Source: Bdellovibrionales bacterium (GTDB taxonomy: Bacteria; Bdellovibrionota; UBA1018). From it: a stretch of DNA of 64,000 bases. Below, piece by piece: positions 63,134 through 64,000 of the stretch. Location of the stretch: NCBI GenBank assembly GCA_016786465.1, contig JAEUWC010000015.1, forward strand, positions 62,001 through 126,000, written 5' to 3'. Position numbers and translations under genes: made by a program. Position 1 is the first letter of the stretch. Each line of letters begins with the position of its first letter. The notes beneath the pieces were generated by a model that did no database searches, was not told where the DNA came from, and was given only the letters and a program-made list of their open reading frames with translations.

Positions 63134-64000
63134 ATGACTGCTTTTATTCTGCTTTTTCTTTGTCTTGTGGCGGGCTTTGCGCTGCGGCAGACGGGGCGTT
63201 TGGGGGATCAAGGGGCTCGCGCTTTGGGCACGACGGTGACCTATGTCTTTTTGCCCGCAGTCGTTCTTTCGCAAGTTCATCAAATGGGGGGAACGATCCC
63301 TTCTTGGATCCCCGCTTTGGCAGGCTGGGCGCTATTCTTGGGGTCTGCCGCTGCTTTTTTGTGGATCGGGCGTCGCTTAAAATGGTCAGCGGCCCTTCAG
63401 GGTGCGGTGATTCTTTCAGCTGGGCTTGGAAACACTTCGTTCATTGGCTTTCCGATTTTGACCTGGCTTCGCGGTGAAGAATCCATTCCCGTGGCGATAT
63501 TGGCCGATCAGTTTGGCGCCTTCTTACCGCTTTCAACCGGTGGGGTGATCATTGCTGCGGTTATGGGTTCTAAGCGTGCGCGTTTCAAGGAAACGGTTTT
63601 TCGCGTCACGACCTTTCCGCCTTTCATCGCATTGGTGGTCGCGCTCTTTACGGCGGGCTGGAATTTTCCGGCGGCACTTCAACAAATCCTGGACGCACTT
63701 TCGGCTGCGATGATTCCTACGGCTTTGGTTTCGGTAGGGGCTTATCTGAAATTTTCTGGGGCAGCGGTTTTTAGAAAGTATCGGGGTCCGCTGATTGCGG
63801 GGCTTTCGTACAAATTGGTTTTGGCCCCCTTAGTTCTGGTTTTGGTTTTGAAAGGGGCTTTTGGACTTCGCGGACCTTTTGTGGACATCGGGGTTTTGGA
63901 AGCAGGGATGGCGCCGATGATTTCAGCAGCCCTGGTCGCCGCCGAATACGATTGTGAACCCGAACTTTGCAATCTGATGATCGCCGTGGGGACCCCGATT
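63134..64000 (+). CDS. AEC family (auxin efflux carrier-like) transporter, 3' end outside window
   Basis: 289 codons from ATG 63134 to the window end. Eight or more membrane helices; LGNTSFIGFPILTWLRG (about 98-114) and EAGMAPMISAALVAAEYD (about 256-273) are the typical AEC motifs. It exports or imports organic acids or related small molecules. Missing perhaps only the last helix. Confidence 0.85.
   Translation, partial: MTAFILLFLCLVAGFALRQTGRLGDQGARALGTTVTYVFLPAVVLSQVHQMGGTIPSWIPALAGWALFLGSAAAFLWIGRRLKWSAALQGAVILSAGLGNTSFIGFPILTWLRGEESIPVAILADQFGAFLPLSTGGVIIAAVMGSKRARFKETVFRVTTFPPFIALVVALFTAGWNFPAALQQILDALSAAMIPTALVSVGAYLKFSGAAVFRKYRGPLIAGLSYKLVLAPLVLVLVLKGAFGLRGPFVDIGVLEAGMAPMISAALVAAEYDCEPELCNLMIAVGTPI

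Overview
The window is one contiguous piece of a Gram-negative bacterial chromosome with compact, mostly chromosomal-core gene content and no visible phage, insertion sequence, CRISPR array, rRNA or tRNA. Outer-membrane-type barrels, lipoproteins, System II cytochrome c maturation (ResB/CcsA), NtrB/NtrC-type regulators, a J-like/RodZ-HTH protein next to a MinD/FlhG-type ATPase, many secreted cysteine-peptidase-like and START-domain proteins, and an XRE regulator with a DUF4423-like tail together suggest a Bdellovibrionota/Oligoflexia-type organism. That placement is inference from gene content; no marker gene fixes it.

Layout. 1-2804: two proteins sharing an N-terminal module, then a membrane-anchored LysM protein (minus). 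2885-7695: a small membrane protein, a large lipoprotein of heparinase II/III type with an inserted carbohydrate-binding-like domain, and a coiled-coil protein. 7744-12191: TatD, a VKOR-DsbA fusion, an oligopeptide-binding protein and a FemAB-like acyltransferase. 12188-16643 (minus): MinD/FlhG-like ATPase, J-like/HTH protein, RluA-type pseudouridine synthase, PgeF and a barrel-like protein in one tight operon. 16842-18487: polyprenol/diacylglycerol kinase-like protein, PAP2 phosphatase, small Cys-containing secreted protein. 18502-20887 (minus): two papain-like/cysteine-peptidase-like proteins, the first separated from its signal peptide by a frameshift at an 11-bp tandem repeat. 21033-26133: START protein, tandem covarying hairpins, unknown secreted protein, MutS2, SprT-like, ApaG. 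26130-26251: a long inverted repeat. 26352-32942: a degenerate sigma54-activator-like protein, divergent XRE regulator with a palindromic operator candidate, and a complete BMP-type nucleoside ABC transporter. 32960-38638: envelope proteins, BKACE enzyme, CpaF ATPase, EpmA-like ligase. 38869-43888: highly expressed-looking Ala/Pro/Lys-rich small protein with a strong terminator, histidine kinase, NtrC-type regulator, Nudix hydrolase, two envelope proteins. 43874-49373: ROK kinase, FtsK, C39-like protein, lipoprotein, M23-like protein. 49392-57027: tRNA nucleotidyltransferase, GNAT, NFACT (RqcH-like), RlmI-like methyltransferase, peroxiredoxin with a histone-H1-like tail, RlmL-like methyltransferase. 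57027-64000: ResB, CcsA, second START protein, UvrD/PcrA helicase, AEC transporter (cut by the window end).

Working together: MutS2 (RqcU) and the NFACT protein are both ribosome-associated quality-control factors; ResB and CcsA form the haem export/attachment machine, and the VKOR-DsbA fusion could oxidise periplasmic thiols; the BMP SBP/ATPase/two permeases form one nucleoside importer. Convergent genes nearly always abut or overlap, and several divergent pairs have only 14-37 bp between start codons, so promoters and terminators must often lie inside coding sequence. No stretch longer than about 300 bases lacks a gene. The most interesting items are the repeat-controlled papain-like protease, the motif-dead sigma54-activator relative beside an XRE gene, the covarying tandem hairpins and the 40-bp-arm inverted repeat.
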